Origin: Allodiplogaster sudhausi
Lineage: Eukaryota; Nematoda; Chromadorea; Rhabditida; Diplogasteridae
Direction: 5' to 3'
DNA: 64,000 nucleotides
Assembly: GCA_945643635.1 (NCBI GenBank)
Contig: CALZFC010000356.1
Span: forward strand, 2,243,501 to 2,307,500
Within the stretch, counting starts at the first letter, position 1; every line of letters starts with the position of its first letter. Shown one piece after another: positions 33,066-46,300 of the stretch. The notes beneath the pieces are model-generated. The model ran no database searches. It worked only from the letters and a program-made list of their open reading frames with translations, and was not told the DNA's origin. The position numbers and the translations under genes are program-made.

Positions 33066-35303
33066 CGTTTTTTGACGTTCTGTCGATAAAAAGGGTTAAA
33101 CATCAACAGAGTTTGGAAACGAACTGCAGACTTTTCAGTATATCAGAAATCGCTAGTGGATTCAATGTCAGTATTAAGGTATTTCATTAGTTTGTTTCTT
33201 ACGCATAACTATTTATTCGGTCAATACCTCAAACTTTATTAATTGAACAATCACACAATTTACAACAACAACGAAATAGAAGAAAGCCATAGAATAAAGC
33301 AGGCAGCTAAGAACATGAAAAGAATATGAAATAAAATTATTCGTCTGTCTTGAATAAAAAGTCGTAAAACACATTCCCACATGATATAGATTCAAACAGC
33401 CAGAAGAAGAGTCTACTTTTTTCCGCAATAATTTGATCAGACAGAAATTTCATTGTATGAAGAATATTCATGACAATGTTATTTTATGGCTTTTCTTCCT
33501 CACTCTTTACTTCTCACTATTAATTCATTAAATTGGATTTATGAACAGTAGTGGTTACATCGGAGGGTAACCCCTCGCCATTCTTTCTTCTCTCCTCTTT
33601 TTATCTTTCCTACCACTCTTTCACGCTGCGGTGACGCGAACGCACCAAGTGCCAACGGTTATCAACAAGTCGGATTGACCCCTTCATTGCTGGCATATGA
33701 CCGGAGATGAAAATGCGGGATTGACAAAGGAAAACAGAGATACCCCAGAAGACGTGAGAGTTTTGAGATAAGAAACGAGAGAAAGAATATAGAGAAAGAA
33801 AGCGAACACAGGCGTACGGGCTTTTAACTGCCAGCTGTCTTACGTGGCACATTTCATCACTTATTTCATGATCAAGTGTTTATGCTCTCTTTTTTACATT
33901 CTTTTATGCTGGCAAAAGTCTCTTCAATACAGTCTCTTCAATGCATCTGTTGACTGTTCTAATCCTAGACGAGAGCGCCAGGACTGGTGGACTCTCGTCT
34001 TCTGATCTCCCGCGGAAAGCAGGGGTTAAAATTGAATTACTTGTTACAATAATTATAATGCTCAATTAGTCTAGAATCAGAATGTGGCAAGGATAGGACA
34101 TGAGGATAGGTCGACTTGACGGGCCTTTCGTTGGCCGTCGCCACCTTTTTTGGGGACACGATTTGGTAGCGTGTCGTTCTTGAAAACACACGTGTGAGGT
34201 CGGAGCGATGAGTTTTATCTTCAACGCCTCAAAGCAGAAACCTCGGGGCGAGCGTCATCGTCTCGTTTTCTCTCTCTTTTCAACCCATCAGGCACTGTAC
34301 GCTCATACGCGAAAATTAAAAAAGTCTCACCCTTTGCTAGTTGTAGGATGATCGTGTCCTCCCATCTGACCCATTTGACTTCCCTCATTTTTAGTGTTTT
34401 ATCGTAGGCTAAACTCGTTTTAGATGTATTTCTATAGTTTATAGTCTAAAGTTTTATTAGTGACTCAGCGCAACCCTGAGTCACTTGTTGTTCGGGTGAA
34501 AGCGAGGGGCTGCGGATCGAGAGTCTCCGGGATTGTGATTGTGTATCCTGCGGGCATTATATGTGTTATTATTTATTGTTGCGCTTCTCGCCTCTTCTCA
34601 GTTTTAAGAATATAAACTGTTTTGTGTTATCTCGCGTGAGTCTTGAAACACAGTTCAGGTGTTTATTGGAGAAGTGGGTGAAGAAGAAGGGTCTTGCCCG
34701 CCGTCGAGAGCTAGTTTGTCGTTGAAACCGGGCCTATGTGGACGACATAGTCAGTTTGAATTCTCTTTCACAAATTGTAAGGTACCATTTCTCCGAAGCG
34801 CACAACTGCTAGACCCGAATTCTTCGATCTATGTATCTACTTCTTCGCAAGCTTCCATTTAGCAACTCACCCAGAACTAGTCAGAAGAATCACAGTTTTC
34901 ATGCGCTTCCTTAAATTGATCATTGCTTGGTAGTCTTGCTAAAATGGCCAGCAGTTAAGAGAGCCTCTCCGTAAGGGCCGAGGTGGCCCTGCCCCGGGGG
35001 AAAGCAGCCCGATAACTCCATGTCTACTATACGCGTAGTTTCTTTCAACAGCCTGAGCAGCTACACTCAGCGCGACTTTCGGCTCCCCTACAAAAATTAG
35101 TGTTTTTCGAAATTTGATAGTTCAGGGATTGTCATTCAGCAACATCTTGAAAAATCAAGCTCGGCTAAGACACTGTGAGAGGTGGTGGGTTGATTTCTCT
35201 ATCTCTCAGTTTCTCTATCTTTCTAAGTATCTCTCTCCGTCTCTTTCTATTTCTCTCTCTCTCTCTCTCTCTCTCTCGCTCTCTCACTCTCTCTCTCTTG
35301 CAG
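33066..35303. other. Long intergenic stretch, no gene seen
   Basis: Only short frames without splice support. It includes a hairpin GTGACTCAGCGCAACCCTGAGTCAC-like sequence at 34460-34485 (arms GTGACTCAG and CTGAGTCAC). The segment 34100-34900 has a long-terminal-repeat-like feel (promoter-like and AATATAAA motifs), but no flanking coding sequence or duplicated target was found, so no element is called. Confidence 0.4.
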
Positions 35304-36027
35304 CTCGGAGATTTCAACATGATGGGAATGTTGAGTGATCCTCCTGCAAATACTGACAGAGTTCGCTTCTTGAGAATACGAGCTTACCGGCCCCATTACA
35401 TCGCAAATCAGCAGGAGGACGGCGCATATGTCTTTTCCAAGTTGGTAGACAGAGAGAGAAGGAGAGAAAGAGAGTGAGAATGAGAGAGAGAGAGATGGGA
35501 GGGGGAGAGAGAGACCAGCTGAGAAAGTGAAGAGTCTGAATGTCTGATTGAGACAGACTGGTACTACCACCCGGCAAGTACGAGGAAATTGACAAGATGA
35601 CGGTGGAGCAGGAGCCGTCTGACAATCTTTACTTCATCGTTCATTTCGCCGACAAGGGAGCCATGCTCGTCCGGTTCATTTTGCTTGAGACATTTCTTTC
35701 CATTTCTCACCCTCCCTCTTTCTCCCACAACCTTTCCTCTCTCTCTCTCTCACTCACTTTCTCTTTCTCTCTCTCTCTCACTCTCTGTCTCACTCGCTTT
35801 ATCTCCCTCCACCTCTTTCTCCCACAACCTCTTCCCCCTCTCTCTCTCCCTCGCTCTGCCTAGAATCTGCTTCCAATCTTCAGGGTCGCCTCCGCGACAG
35901 CCACTCCCTGGCTTCACTGGCTCGTGCCGCGTACTACAAGATCGTGAGCACGGCCTCCTCCTTGACTGCGGACTCCAGCTCGCGGCCGCGATCCGCTACC
36001 GTCTTCAAACCAAATAAATTGCTCTAG
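35304..36027 (+). CDS. Unrecognised protein, three visible exons
   Basis: Exons 35304-35440, 35557-35668 and 35884-36027 (TAG) join in phase and are separated by CT/GA microsatellite introns. They encode about 130 residues: LGDFNMMGMLSDPPANTDRV, RIRAYRPHYIANQQEDGAYV, KLVLPPGKYEEIDKM and HFADKGAML, then a Ser/Ala-rich tail. The beta-strand-like LPPGKYEEI pattern is superficially like the C2-like domain of calpains, but the resemblance is short and no catalytic part is near, so no function is given. The 5' end is not identified; a frame at 35130-35190 does not match in phase. Confidence 0.5.
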
Positions 36028-36214
36028 AAAACAGCTTATGTTGTTTCAAATTATTGCATGCAATACGATATAACTTTTTTGATAATTATGAAATAAAGTA
36101 ATAAAAAAACTGTTTTCTTGAATGGCACCTCTCAAAGCAAGGCTGCTTGAAGTGAACAGGCCCCCGGCGCACTGCACGCCTTTTATACTAAATAAAATCA
36201 ATTGATGTTGCAAC

Positions 36215-36621
36215 CAGGGATGCAGAACAAAAAACTCCTCGACCAAAAATTTTTTGGGGCAGAAAACCAAAAAACAGGTTTTTTGAGAACAAAAAACAAA
36301 AAGAAGAATTTTTTTGAACAAAAAAAAGTTGCATTAATCGTAATTTTAGAAGATAAAATTGGTTAATTTCTTGATCTACAACTCCCATAACACAATAAAA
36401 GTCGTAAAACAAATTCGGAAATGACAATTATACTAAAAAGTGATATAACTAGTTGAGAAATTTGATCCCTCTAATCTTAAAATTTTGCTGGATTAAGAGA
36501 CATCCGGAAGATTTCGAGTAAAAAGTTTTTTTGGGCCGACCCCAAACAAAAAAGTTTTTTGTTAAAACCCCAAAAAAAAACCAAAAAAACCAAAAAAAAA
36601 AACAAAAAAACTGCAACCCTG
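36215..36621. mobile_element. hAT-type element, 407 bp, 8-bp target duplication
   Basis: Ends CAGGGATGCAG and CTGCAACCCTG. The flanking 8 bases GTTGCAAC are exactly repeated (36207-36214 and 36622-36629). The interior is A/T homopolymer-rich and non-coding, unlike the GC-rich hAT MITEs nearby, though its termini are of the same kind. Confidence 0.88.
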
Positions 36622-36662
36622 GTTGCAACTCCAACTTTTGATTTTTTTTTTCATTTTTGCAG

Positions 36663-37110
36663 TTAAAGGAGGTCCGAGGCGAATAAATTGTGTCTTGTTT
36701 TTTTCGCCTTATTTATTCGGGTTGTGCTAGAAACTTCGATTGCAAGTGTCCCGAAGTCACAAAAACCTTCATGCCCTGAGGAAATTAACACTGTTTTCTA
36801 CTTTGAATTCCTAAATATTTTATTTTCCCGCCATTTTCAAAAAAAATTAACAAAACAACACTGTGGCCGCTGGGGCCAGCCGAGTCATGCCCATGAATTG
36901 CATACATATGGTATGCGCAACCAACATTGGCCGGGTTTTTCTGAACACGTAGGCTCACCTGGCAGTGGTGCAAACCACCAGTTTCTGGGGAGAGAGGCAA
37001 GGGGCAGTAGCACCATTTCTGCTGATTCTTTACTCCGTTCTTTTTATCATTCCGTCCAAATCCGTCAGGGACTTCGTGGTAGGAGTTTTTTCCCTTAAGG
37101 CCTCCTTTAA
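36663..37110. mobile_element. MITE family B, uninterrupted copy
   Basis: Begins TTAAAGGAGGTCCGAGGCGA and ends GGCCTCCTTTAA. It is the empty-site relative of the element at 16626-17758, in opposite orientation. A partial, diverged copy lies at about 40551-40855. Confidence 0.8.
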
Positions 37111-37659
37111 ATATCGATGCTGAACCTTTTTCAACTTTCAATGAAACAATTATTGAAATGAGCAGCATCACAATTTTATTATTATAATATATCTTTATTT
37201 GTATCTGGCGAAGCAATTAAAGAAAACAGTATTAAAATAATGAAATTGCAATAAAATGCCATTCGACGGCTGCCCGTCGACAAAGACTGTCGGATTTTCG
37301 GCCGGGCATTCGAGAAAGATACCAACCAGCTTAAAAAAAAGAGTCCGAAAATGAACTTTTGAATTGCCGCTCTCATACGCGCCGGTTTCGACTACCCAAA
37401 ATGAGGAAACTCCAAGTGCTGCAAGCGCATTTTTTCCTCTATTAGAAACACCTTCAATTTGTATTTAAATTAATGCCCCACCATTGGAGCAAGGCAGCTT
37501 CCGCACTGCGGCGTAAGAGGAGGCAACGTGCAATCTAGAAAGATGAGTAAAAAAATTTTTCTTATTTTATTTTTATTTTTGAAGATGTTAAAAATTTTCA
37601 ACACCAAAAAAATCAGAAATATCAAAAGTTAATATACATATATTATTATTATTGTATTA
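37111..37659. other. Intergenic, no gene seen
   Basis: AT-rich DNA between a MITE and the 3' end of the C6-domain gene. A short palindromic GCCGTCGA / TCGACGGC pair occurs at 37265. Confidence 0.45.
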
Positions 37660-40207
37660 CTAGTGTGTAATACAAGAAATATAATAAAAAGTATTAATTA
37701 AAAAAAAAAGGTTCCTCCTACTTTTCTTGCAGAACACCGTGCCCGTTGCGGCGAGGAAGGACATGGAGGCATCGCCTACGGCTTCGTAGGTCACGCCGTC
37801 TGACCGACACGTAATACTTTGAGTCGAGATCGCAAACTCGGCGCCTTCCTGAACAGCAATCAGCATCAGCAACAGGCCTTTGCATGTCAACTTTATATTT
37901 GTAAAGAGTATTGTCAGAGATCGGAGGAGTTGGGGAACCAACAGACCTCCTCCAGCTAGGAGAGTGCATCAATGGATATCCAACTAGGAGAGGGAGGGGG
38001 ATCACCAAGGACCTCAAGATAACTTGAACTATGGTTGAAGTTCTCTTGATCTAGCTGGATATCGGTTGATCCCTCTTATGTTAGATGTAGGTCTGTTAAT
38101 GCGCCAAGTATAGGGAGGGGATTCATCCACTGACCTTTACGGCGATCATTTGGCTTCGTGCTGCGCAAGTCGCAACTGCGCACGGCGTCTGCATCGTCTT
38201 GAGCAGTTTGGCATCATCGCAGCTGTTCACAGGTGGGCACTAAATAAGCAAATAAGAAATGAATAATTATTACATTAATTTAAATTAGTTCGCTAATTTA
38301 CAACAAATTCATTCTGTTAGCCTACTTAAGCCCCCAATTGTTGCGATATATAATACTTCGTTTGCTTAAAGTAATGGCAGACTCATAGGATGAATGTAAA
38401 GGCAGACCCTCCAACATCTTAAAGGAGGGTGATCGCCGAAAAATATTTAATACATTACTCCGTCTCATTCTCGTCTTCTATTTCGTAGGGTGCACATACC
38501 CGCTACGTGAAAATAGCGCGCACGACTGAGAGTGCGGAGGGCCGCGGCAATTTGAAATATCATATAATTTTTCGGTGATCGCCCTCCTTTAACACTTCCT
38601 TGATCTGCACAAATTCGACAGGTCGCTTACTCCCTCCTTCTTTCGATCTACATATCTTGCGCTCTCTTTCTTTCTCTTTTCCTTTCTCTAATTCTCTCCC
38701 TCTCTCCCTCCTTCTCTCCCTCTATCTCTCTTCCTTTATCTCTTTATCTCTCTCCTTCTGTCTCTATCTTTCCATCTCCCCTTCTCTCTCTGTTTCTCTC
38801 TTTCTCTCTCCCACACTCTCTCTTCTCTCTCTCATCTCTCACTCCCTTTATCCCACTGCCGCGTGGCAAAACTGGTTTGCGATGGAGAACACGAAAATCT
38901 TCGAACCCTTACCACACGCAGCAAAAAAAGAGATTATAAAAATAATATAATTTTTTTTACTTTTATTTCAAAGGCATTATAAGAAACACTGTAGCACCGA
39001 ATGATTAAGAATTTTTTTTAAAGAAAAGTTCATTAAAAATAATTTAGAAAAGAATAATACAATAAAAAAAATTGCGCCTAAACGTTGTCATGCCTGATAC
39101 GCCATGTAATTATTCCAGTGGTTTTTTTATATAAATAAAGAAACGAGTGTTATATAACTAAATATAAATTAAAAATGAATAAAATTAATTATTTAATTAA
39201 TTAAAACTATTATTTAAAATGCAATTTCATCAACCTCAGCCGGTGCCATGTATTTTGGTGGTGGGCAGTCCTTGCAAGTTGTCGGTGCGATTTTAGTCGT
39301 TGTTGACGTCGAGGTAGAAGGCGTCGTTGATGAAGTCGTGATGGTAGTGGTGGTGGGCACCGGCGTTGTTTCCGTGGTGCTCGCCACTGCTTCCGTCGTG
39401 GTGCTGAGAGCCGTGGTAGTGGTGGTTGATGCTGGTGGAGGCCCTGAATACAGTACTACTATCTTTTTCTAATAATGTTCATTTTGTTAACAAAATTCTA
39501 CAAAATCGCCTTCAACAGTCACCAAAGTATACTCAGATTTTGATTATAAAGCTGTAAACGAAAATCGGTCATCAAGACCAAACAGTTGAGCAAATAATGC
39601 GTATTTTAACACCAGAAGTTGGTCTAAATACACAAAAAAAAATCAATTTTTGGGAATTAAACTAGCGTTTGCGTACAAATCATAGATGCCAAATATGAAC
39701 AGAATAAAATATCACATCGAATGGACTGTTCCGTTTTACCATTAACTAAGTTTAAATGAGATTAAAATGCGGATACCCAACAAAAGTATCGGAGAGCTTT
39801 CCTTATAGATATGTATATAGTACGAGCAGTTTTCTCTCCTATTTCATATAGAATATTCAGTTGTTGGCAAATATATTGAGAAATAATAAAACCTTACATA
39901 CGGTATTCTTAAAGTTTTTAACATTTCGACTTAAAGTTACTTTGTTATGAACACTAGACGCATCCCTCATAAAGTTTGCAAAGTAAAAGAAAATAACAAT
40001 TTCCCGGCGCATGCGCCTATAGAAACCTCCACGAGTCTTACAGAGAGGCTCTCTTAACAGTACACTCAATAAAAGAAAAGAAATTTGAAGTACAAATTAA
40101 CCAACTTGTGAGGCTGGGATGAGTGGGCTATTTCATATAGAATAGGCAATACCCGCCAATGCCATGACGACGATGAGAGAGAGAACAGTAGAGAGAGACT
40201 TGGCCAT
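37660..40207 (-). CDS. Secreted Thr-rich protein with C6/DUF281-like domain
   Basis: Four exons in phase: 40207-40153 (ATG, signal peptide MAKSLSTVLSLIVVMALAG), 39443-39235 (mucin-like Thr/Ser/Pro segment of about 50 residues, ending TTCKDCPPPKYMAPAE), 38239-38135 (CPPVNSCDDAKLL, then TPCAVATCA) and 37848-37660 (SITCRSDGVTYEAVG, then GTVFC). The Thr-rich stalk followed by a CxxC and spaced cysteines ending in a strand like ITCxxDG fits the nematode C6/DUF281 secreted family, of unknown function, probably extracellular and O-glycosylated. The last exon runs on as KKSRRNLFFLIN before TAG; a donor just after FCKK could lead to another exon instead. The introns hold a family-A MITE and microsatellites. 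Confidence 0.75.
38419..38592. mobile_element. MITE family A, copy 2
   Basis: Ends TTAAAGGAGGGTGATCGCCG and CGGTGATCGCCCTCCTTTAA, with an interior alignable to the copy at 14157-14363. It lies in an intron of the C6-domain gene. Confidence 0.85.
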
Positions 40208-41037
40208 AGCTGCTCCTTTCCTCCTTTCCTCTGCTCATCTTTCTTCCTCCTTATATACAACGCACTGACAATGAGTGCAAACGAACAGTTCGTGCTTACA
40301 GTAAAATGGCTAGATGCTGTCCCAATAAGAGTTTAAACAATACGCAGTTCGACTTCCCATGATTGGAGACAGAGAGAAAGAGAGGGAGAGAGAGAGGAAG
40401 AGAGACAGGATGATATAGAGAGAAAGAAAGAGAGAGTGAAAAATAGAGAAAGAGAGAAACCCTGCATTCGATTTAAATTGCCTATGAATTCGACGACAAT
40501 GCAGAAAAAAATCGAGAATTCATGATCTTATTTTATTTCTAAGTTTTCTTTGAATTGCGCATATCGGAACCAAGATTGGCCGGATTTTTCTTAACACGTC
40601 CGCTCCCCAGGTCAATCGTATGAGATGAGCACAAATGTCTGTTGAGAGAGAGCAAAGAGCAGCAGCAATGAGATTGGAGGATCACAGCCTTCCGAAAACG
40701 TGACGGGTAGAGAACTTGGCATATTGCTGCCAGAACAACTAAAGGCCCTTCCGTGCGGGACACTTCATGCGTCAAAAGCCTATTTTGAATAGCTTGTCCA
40801 AACATTCGATGGAGATTTCCTTTAAAGGAAACCATAAGGGAAATCTCCTACCGCGAAGTTCTATGATAGATTGGTAAACTAATTCCTATTAATAAAGTGT
40901 TACGCGATAACATTAAATCAATTCAGTTACCTACGTAGTTAAAGGATTTTTGCATTTACTTCGCAAGAAAATTTTTTATGTGCAATTTGAATGACAAGCT
41001 GAATAAATTAATTTAAAAATAGTTTATTTTTTCGATC
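40208..41037. other. Intergenic with partial family-B MITE
   Basis: GA microsatellite at 40370-40460, then a diverged family-B MITE at about 40551-40855 (TTGGCCGGATTTTTCTTAAC and the end TTTAAAGGAAACCATAAGGG). No gene seen. Confidence 0.55.
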
Positions 41038-41322
41038 TTAAAGGAGGTATCCGGGGAATAATTAACCTATGTTTTGTTCTAGGTGGATATGTTCAACTTG
41101 GCGAAAAACATATATATAGAAAGTTTGAGCGACTTTCTTTAATTACTTTCTGAGCAGTAGTAACGTGAAAACTGGCGGGTAGAGAATTAGTTACGGTAGG
41201 TCTTAGCCGCCCTCCTCTTTCGCATGCTCTCTCAACCGAGCGACAGGCAACTTTATGAGCGCGCGCATTCAAACTCGTTCTCTAGCGCTACTGTAGAATT
41301 ATTCGCCGGATATTTCCTTTAA
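41038..41322. mobile_element. MITE family C, copy 1
   Basis: Starts TTAAAGGAGGTATCCGGGGA and ends GCCGGATATTTCCTTTAA; about 285 bp. Related copies are at 54301-54596 (inverted) and 63124-63408. Confidence 0.85.
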
Positions 41323-41518
41323 GGAGTTTTATTGGATAGCTGGTTTAGCTGTATTATAGGAAAGCGCAAATCAATCGGAAGCTTTGTCAAATCTGATAAA
41401 ACAGTGGAAAGCTCGTATTTTCTGTCGAGTTTTGTGAATAATTTATATATGGTCAGCAGACGAGAAGAGAAATGGAGAGGAAAAGTTGTAGGGAATGGCG
41501 TAGAGGCGAACGGATGTT

Positions 41519-41733
41519 TTAGTTGTGAAGGAGGAGAGCGGGGTGGACCGGGGCCAATTTGCACGTTTCGCTGGCCACTTTGATGGATTGCAGAGCGGAC
41601 TCCTTTTTGTCCAAAAAGTCGGTCATTTTCTCAGCGATTTCGGCGATGGAGCCGGGCGAATTATCGATGAGCGAGTTGATCGTCTGTAAACGATTGAGAA
41701 TTCGATTGAAAGATGAGTTCCACAAGGAGACAG

Positions 41734-41778
<45 letters not shown>

Positions 41779-42479
41779 AGTAGCGAAAATCAGAGATCAA
41801 ATTTGAAGAACATCAAAAATTACATGGAATGGACTATTCTTTTTAACAATTGAATATGTTTGAATGAGATTATGAGTTTAAGCCCAAACGGAAATTTGCT
41901 TAGGAACCAATATTCAAATGAAGATACCTACAAGAAAGGTTCCTCGCGTAGAAAAAAAAATATATGAGGCTACTGTTCGCATAAGGCAGATTCAGTTTTT
42001 TATAGTCGTAATAAAAAAGTTATTGCCTGAAAACCACATTTCAAAATCCAACAGGATAAAAGTCATATAAATTTAATTTTTTTTTTCGAAAATAGTCATC
42101 TGGGTTTTTTGTGTTGGTTTCAACATGGAATCGAACACCTCCCAAAATTATAGCTAAGAGAAAAATAAAAAAAAAAACTTTTTGTCCACATAAACATCAT
42201 TATTGCTCTCATGCATATGTGCTTTTTTTCTACATACACATGATTTAATAAGTTGTTATCATGGACAACACTTGATTCGCGTACCCATTGCAAAGAATAT
42301 ATTTAAAAAAAAATGTACGCACCAATGCCGCCAGAGTGGGCGGCATCGATCCATTGACCTTGTGGACCACGTTTGCCACTTGCTTGGCAGCTTCCGGGTA
42401 AAGGCGATCGAAGTCATTATTCGGCTTCTTCGGTTCGTTCCTGGCCGATGGACTCAGAAGGTCTCTTTCGGCGTGTGCG
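41519..42479 (-). CDS. Paralogous family member 1, two visible exons
   Basis: Exons 42479-42323 and 41683-41519 (TAA) join in phase 0. The first encodes DLLSPSARNEPKKPNNDFDR and ANVVHKVNGSMPPTLAAL; the second encodes TINSLIDNSPGSIAEIAEKM, TDFLDKKESALQSIKVASE and the tail TCKLAPVHP. The sequence is alpha-helical with periodic small and charged residues, and probably secreted in line with family style, although the signal-peptide exon is not found. It resembles nematode helical antigens such as SXP/RAL-2 only in general character; I do not assign that family. Compared with member 3 it lacks the middle exon (DLEIRRHLKLLPDSLEEYDC-type), so it may be a shortened copy. Confidence 0.55.
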
Positions 42480-42760
42480 CTGTAACTGGAAACAAAAGGC
42501 AATGGAATGACGGGTAGCTGATGGCTTAGGGACGTAAGAGTGCGAGTCCTGAAGTCTCGTGATAGGTGCATTACGTTTTGCTGTGCAATAACTCTTATAA
42601 TTAATTTTTAGTAAATCCGTCTTCTTCTCTCGCTATATTTCCTCTTCATCTCTACGTATCTTTCTCTTTGTCCCAATCTATTATTTCCATTCTTTACCAC
42701 TACGCCAACCCGATGGGTGATGCACATGCAACTGAATAACTAACTATCAAAACTTACCGG
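41786..42760. repeat. Segmental duplication, unit 1
   Basis: Aligns in the same orientation with 50925-51890, including intronic AT-rich DNA (AATGGACTATTCTTTTTAAC versus AATGGACTTTTCTTTTAAAC), the exon at 42323-42479 versus 51464-51620, and downstream flank (AACCCGATGGGTG). This shows that the family arose by local duplication of at least 1 kb. Confidence 0.8.
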
Positions 42761-42775
42761 GGACAAGGTGCACGT

Positions 42776-42892
42776 CTACATGGCCACTTTGATGGATTGC
42801 AGAGCGGACTCCTTCTTGTCCAAAAAGTCGGTCATTTTCTCAGCGATTTCGGCGATGGGGCCGGGCGAATCATCGATGAGCGAGTTGATCGT
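42776..42892 (-). pseudogene. Orphan copy of the family's last exon
   Basis: After an acceptor (ctttacatag) it encodes TINSLIDDSPGPIAEIAEKM and ESALQSIKVAM, then TAG. Members 1 and 3 have GAA or GAG at that codon, so GAG to TAG is the likely change. A gtaagt-like donor follows after TCTLSP. No neighbouring exon of its own is visible, so it is a duplicated, truncated exon. Confidence 0.65.
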
Positions 42893-43357
42893 CTATGTAA
42901 AGCCGTTCTGCAGAAATGAGCATAAAATACTAAATTTGTCTAAAAACCACCTTCGAAAAATTTGAGTGAAAAAACGAATTTGAGTGAAACGGTACAAACT
43001 GCAGCGGAGGCCGGCAATGCTACCTTCGTCATCGAGAGGATCATACATCTAGACTTTCACTAATCAGTTATGTACATAAACGCATGTATTGAGATTACAC
43101 ATTTCCCGTTTTCAGACAACAATTAAATATTGCAAATATTAGCATAATAAATCATGCTGAAGTGCGAAACACATCTTCAGGTAAAATTTTTATTGTGGGT
43201 ACTAAATAGCAAGGGTGGCGAGGTGTATAATATTGCTATGTTCACGAAGAGTGACATTGACCCTCCTGCGTCCCTTCTTGAAGAAGGAAAACTCTGGCAT
43301 GAGGCGAAGAGATGAGGGATTCAGTGACTTGCGAGAAGAGAGGGGACTGGCGTTTTC

Positions 43358-46300
43358 TCACTTTGATTGTTTAGCGAAGAAGGGAGCGCTGTTAGGTTTA
43401 GTGACGTGAACGGCGAACGGGGGGGGGGGGACCGGGGCCGAGGAGCACGTCTCCATGGCGATTTTGATGCACTGCTGGGCGGACTCATTGTTGGCCAAAA
43501 ACTCCTTCTTTTTCTCTTCGATTTCGGCAAGGGATTCGGGCGCGTCGTCACGAAGAGAGTTAATCAACTGTAAACGAATGAGAATTCTGAGTTCCACAAA
43601 GAGACAGCAAAAGAGAGAGAAAGAGAGAGCGCGAGCGAAGTAGCGAGAATCAAAGAGAAATAGGAATATGAATCGCGATTTAAATGTCATTTTATAAAGC
43701 GATTTAAAAAACGTATCTAAATGCACATAATTAGGTGACAACGCTGAAAGGTGTAGTTACCGTGAACAAGTCGCTCTTGACGGACAGTATGTCGTTGACA
43801 GCTGTTCTCGCCATCTCCGCCTGGTCGATGAGCTCGAGGTAGTAGGAGCAGTCATATTCCTCGAGTGAATCAGGCAGGAGTTTCAGGTGCCGTCGGATTT
43901 CCAGGTCGAGGCTTTCCTGCAATTAAGGCAAATGCGTATGCCGTTTTAAGAGCTCTCTCAGGATCAAGGAGCGCCTGCCCCGGGAAAATTTTATTTTTCT
44001 TTTACTTTGAAAGTTTACAAAGGATACATTAACGAAATTTGTATGGCCAAAATTTTTTTTACATTTTTTCTCTTAGCTATACAGTGATGTACCGCCAAAG
44101 TGGCCGATTTGTGCCGCAGCGCGCGCAATTTTCCAAATGGCACGCAAGAAATATCTCGACGTACAGGCAACCAAATAAAGAGATCTATACCTTTTTCGAA
44201 TCCTCATTCTCTTCCACACACAGCACACAATGTCTTAAAATGTAAATTTCAACTTTATTTCATAAAATAAATCAAGTGGTAAATGCAGTAATAAGCGGTA
44301 TTTGAGTTCGCACTACCACACTTTACACCGAATGACACCAAAGAATTGACACTTCGGAATCATAAAACCAAGCATAATTTTCGAAACATATGCTATGTTT
44401 TTGATAGTCCAGTTGTTCTTTTAAGAGTTTCTTCGGACTTTTTACGATGATTGTGTGATATAACACCCAGTATAGCCTGAAATGCTTAGAGCTAACTTTG
44501 GGGAAGGGCTGAAGTTGTTGATGTGACTTTTTTTTATATCTCGTTACCACAACCATGCTTGATTCTTCGAGTACTCGAAGTGTTGTTTATTGCCTTCCAA
44601 TTGAGGCTTCGAGCGGCGTCTTTCGACTACGCTGTTAATCCGCACTGTGTGGATTGGGAATGGCGGAGGCTATCTGCAGAGACGATTCTCATTGCTCGCG
44701 GTTAGCTGCGTTCTATTTCAGTTATTGTTGTTATTTTTTTTTCCTTTTGTGCTCGAAGTGATATTTATTACATCCATGATTAATCACTAGAGCTATGCTA
44801 AATGCTGGGGCTTATTTAAACGTAGCTTTGTTCGAAATTTCTTTCAATAGTTCATAGCGGGAAGAATTGATTTGTTTAGTCGATACAATGTCCTTCTAGT
44901 ATGTGAAGTATGTTTTATTGCCATTAAATTGAGGCTCTGCGCGGCTACTTTGACGCGGCTCCCACTGTTTTCCGTTTGGCTTGGGAAGGGCGGCAGCAGT
45001 CTTCATGGACGATTCGCGCTGTTCACGGTTTGCTGCGTTTCAATTCGTTTCTTGTTGTTTTTTTTCCCTTTTGAGCTCCAATTGAGTTTTTAATCGCTGT
45101 AGCTATGCTGAATGAGCGGGTAGAAGTAAATTCCTTTTATGCTTTCTTTCAAAAGTGTATTGCTGTTTGACTAGATTTGTTTCGTCCAGTACTGAACAAG
45201 ATCGGTGCATGCGCCGTGTTGAACCCCCCGCTCCCCAGCCTACCCAGAATCGTTTGAACCCCCCCTCGGGGGAGAGATTTTTTGGCCTAAATAAGAACAT
45301 GTTCCCAATAAATGTGTTTTTAAACCGAAAATTTTTTTTATGGCATTGTACACCCTCCCCTCGAGCTGTAATCGTGCACCGGACCTTGTTTAGCACTGGT
45401 TTCGCCGCTTCGACGTGGAGTTGAGAATATAGTTGAGAGCATCATGGTTAGAAGATATTAGCCCACTCATGAATTCTTTTGAATTCCTTGTTGCCGTGTT
45501 CAGCTGCTGCGTGAATGATGCATGGATTGGTCCGGCCTCGATCTTGCGGCGAAGCAAGTGCAACAGAGCTCCGCGGCCAAACTGTTTGCCCTTGCAAGCT
45601 GCTTGTCAGTCTTCACATTTAAAACTAAAATATTCCACAAATCAAACCCATCGAAAGTGATTACCATTTAGTATTTGCCGGATTATTGTATGCTGGAAGT
45701 TGGGTAGATTGGATTACGGTATAAGTTGCTTTTCGCTTATTAAAACCTAAATAAGAAAGATAACGCGATTTTAGCTTATTCGTTATGAATTATCATTTTA
45801 ATAGCACTTATTTCTGGAATGATTTCTTAGATTGATATTTTGAAGGATCGTCTCCACTCTTGGCGGTTGCGAGGATGTTGTAGTCGGCCCGAGCGAATGA
45901 ATCTCGCCATCTCTGCGAAGCGCGCTTCGAATGGGCTCGCCAACTACTGTTGTTAGTCTTCACATTTTCTGTTAAAAACCTTTTGCTGTATCAACTCCCT
46001 TAGCAGCCGATATGCAATGTTTTTTTTCATTATTCAGTATAAACAGTGCACATTTTATTATTTGACAAAAGAATACTTTCAAGAATGATTACCAATTTTG
46101 TGTTACTTATTCCTTGGTTACTAGGTTGTTTCCGCTTCCGAAGACGCTGACTGAACGGCAACTGCGGCTAGACAACGACTCTCTCTCTCTCACTCTCCTC
46201 TCTCCCCCACCTTCTCTTCAACATCGCGTGCAAGCTCACCTCGAGTTTGCTCGCAGACTTCCGTTAGTCTTCAGATTTTTATCAGGAATGCTTTTCTGTA

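Noticed and set aside
34000..34900. Possible solo LTR
   Set aside because: Promoter-like and poly(A)-like motifs only; no duplicated target or matching LTR partner could be seen.
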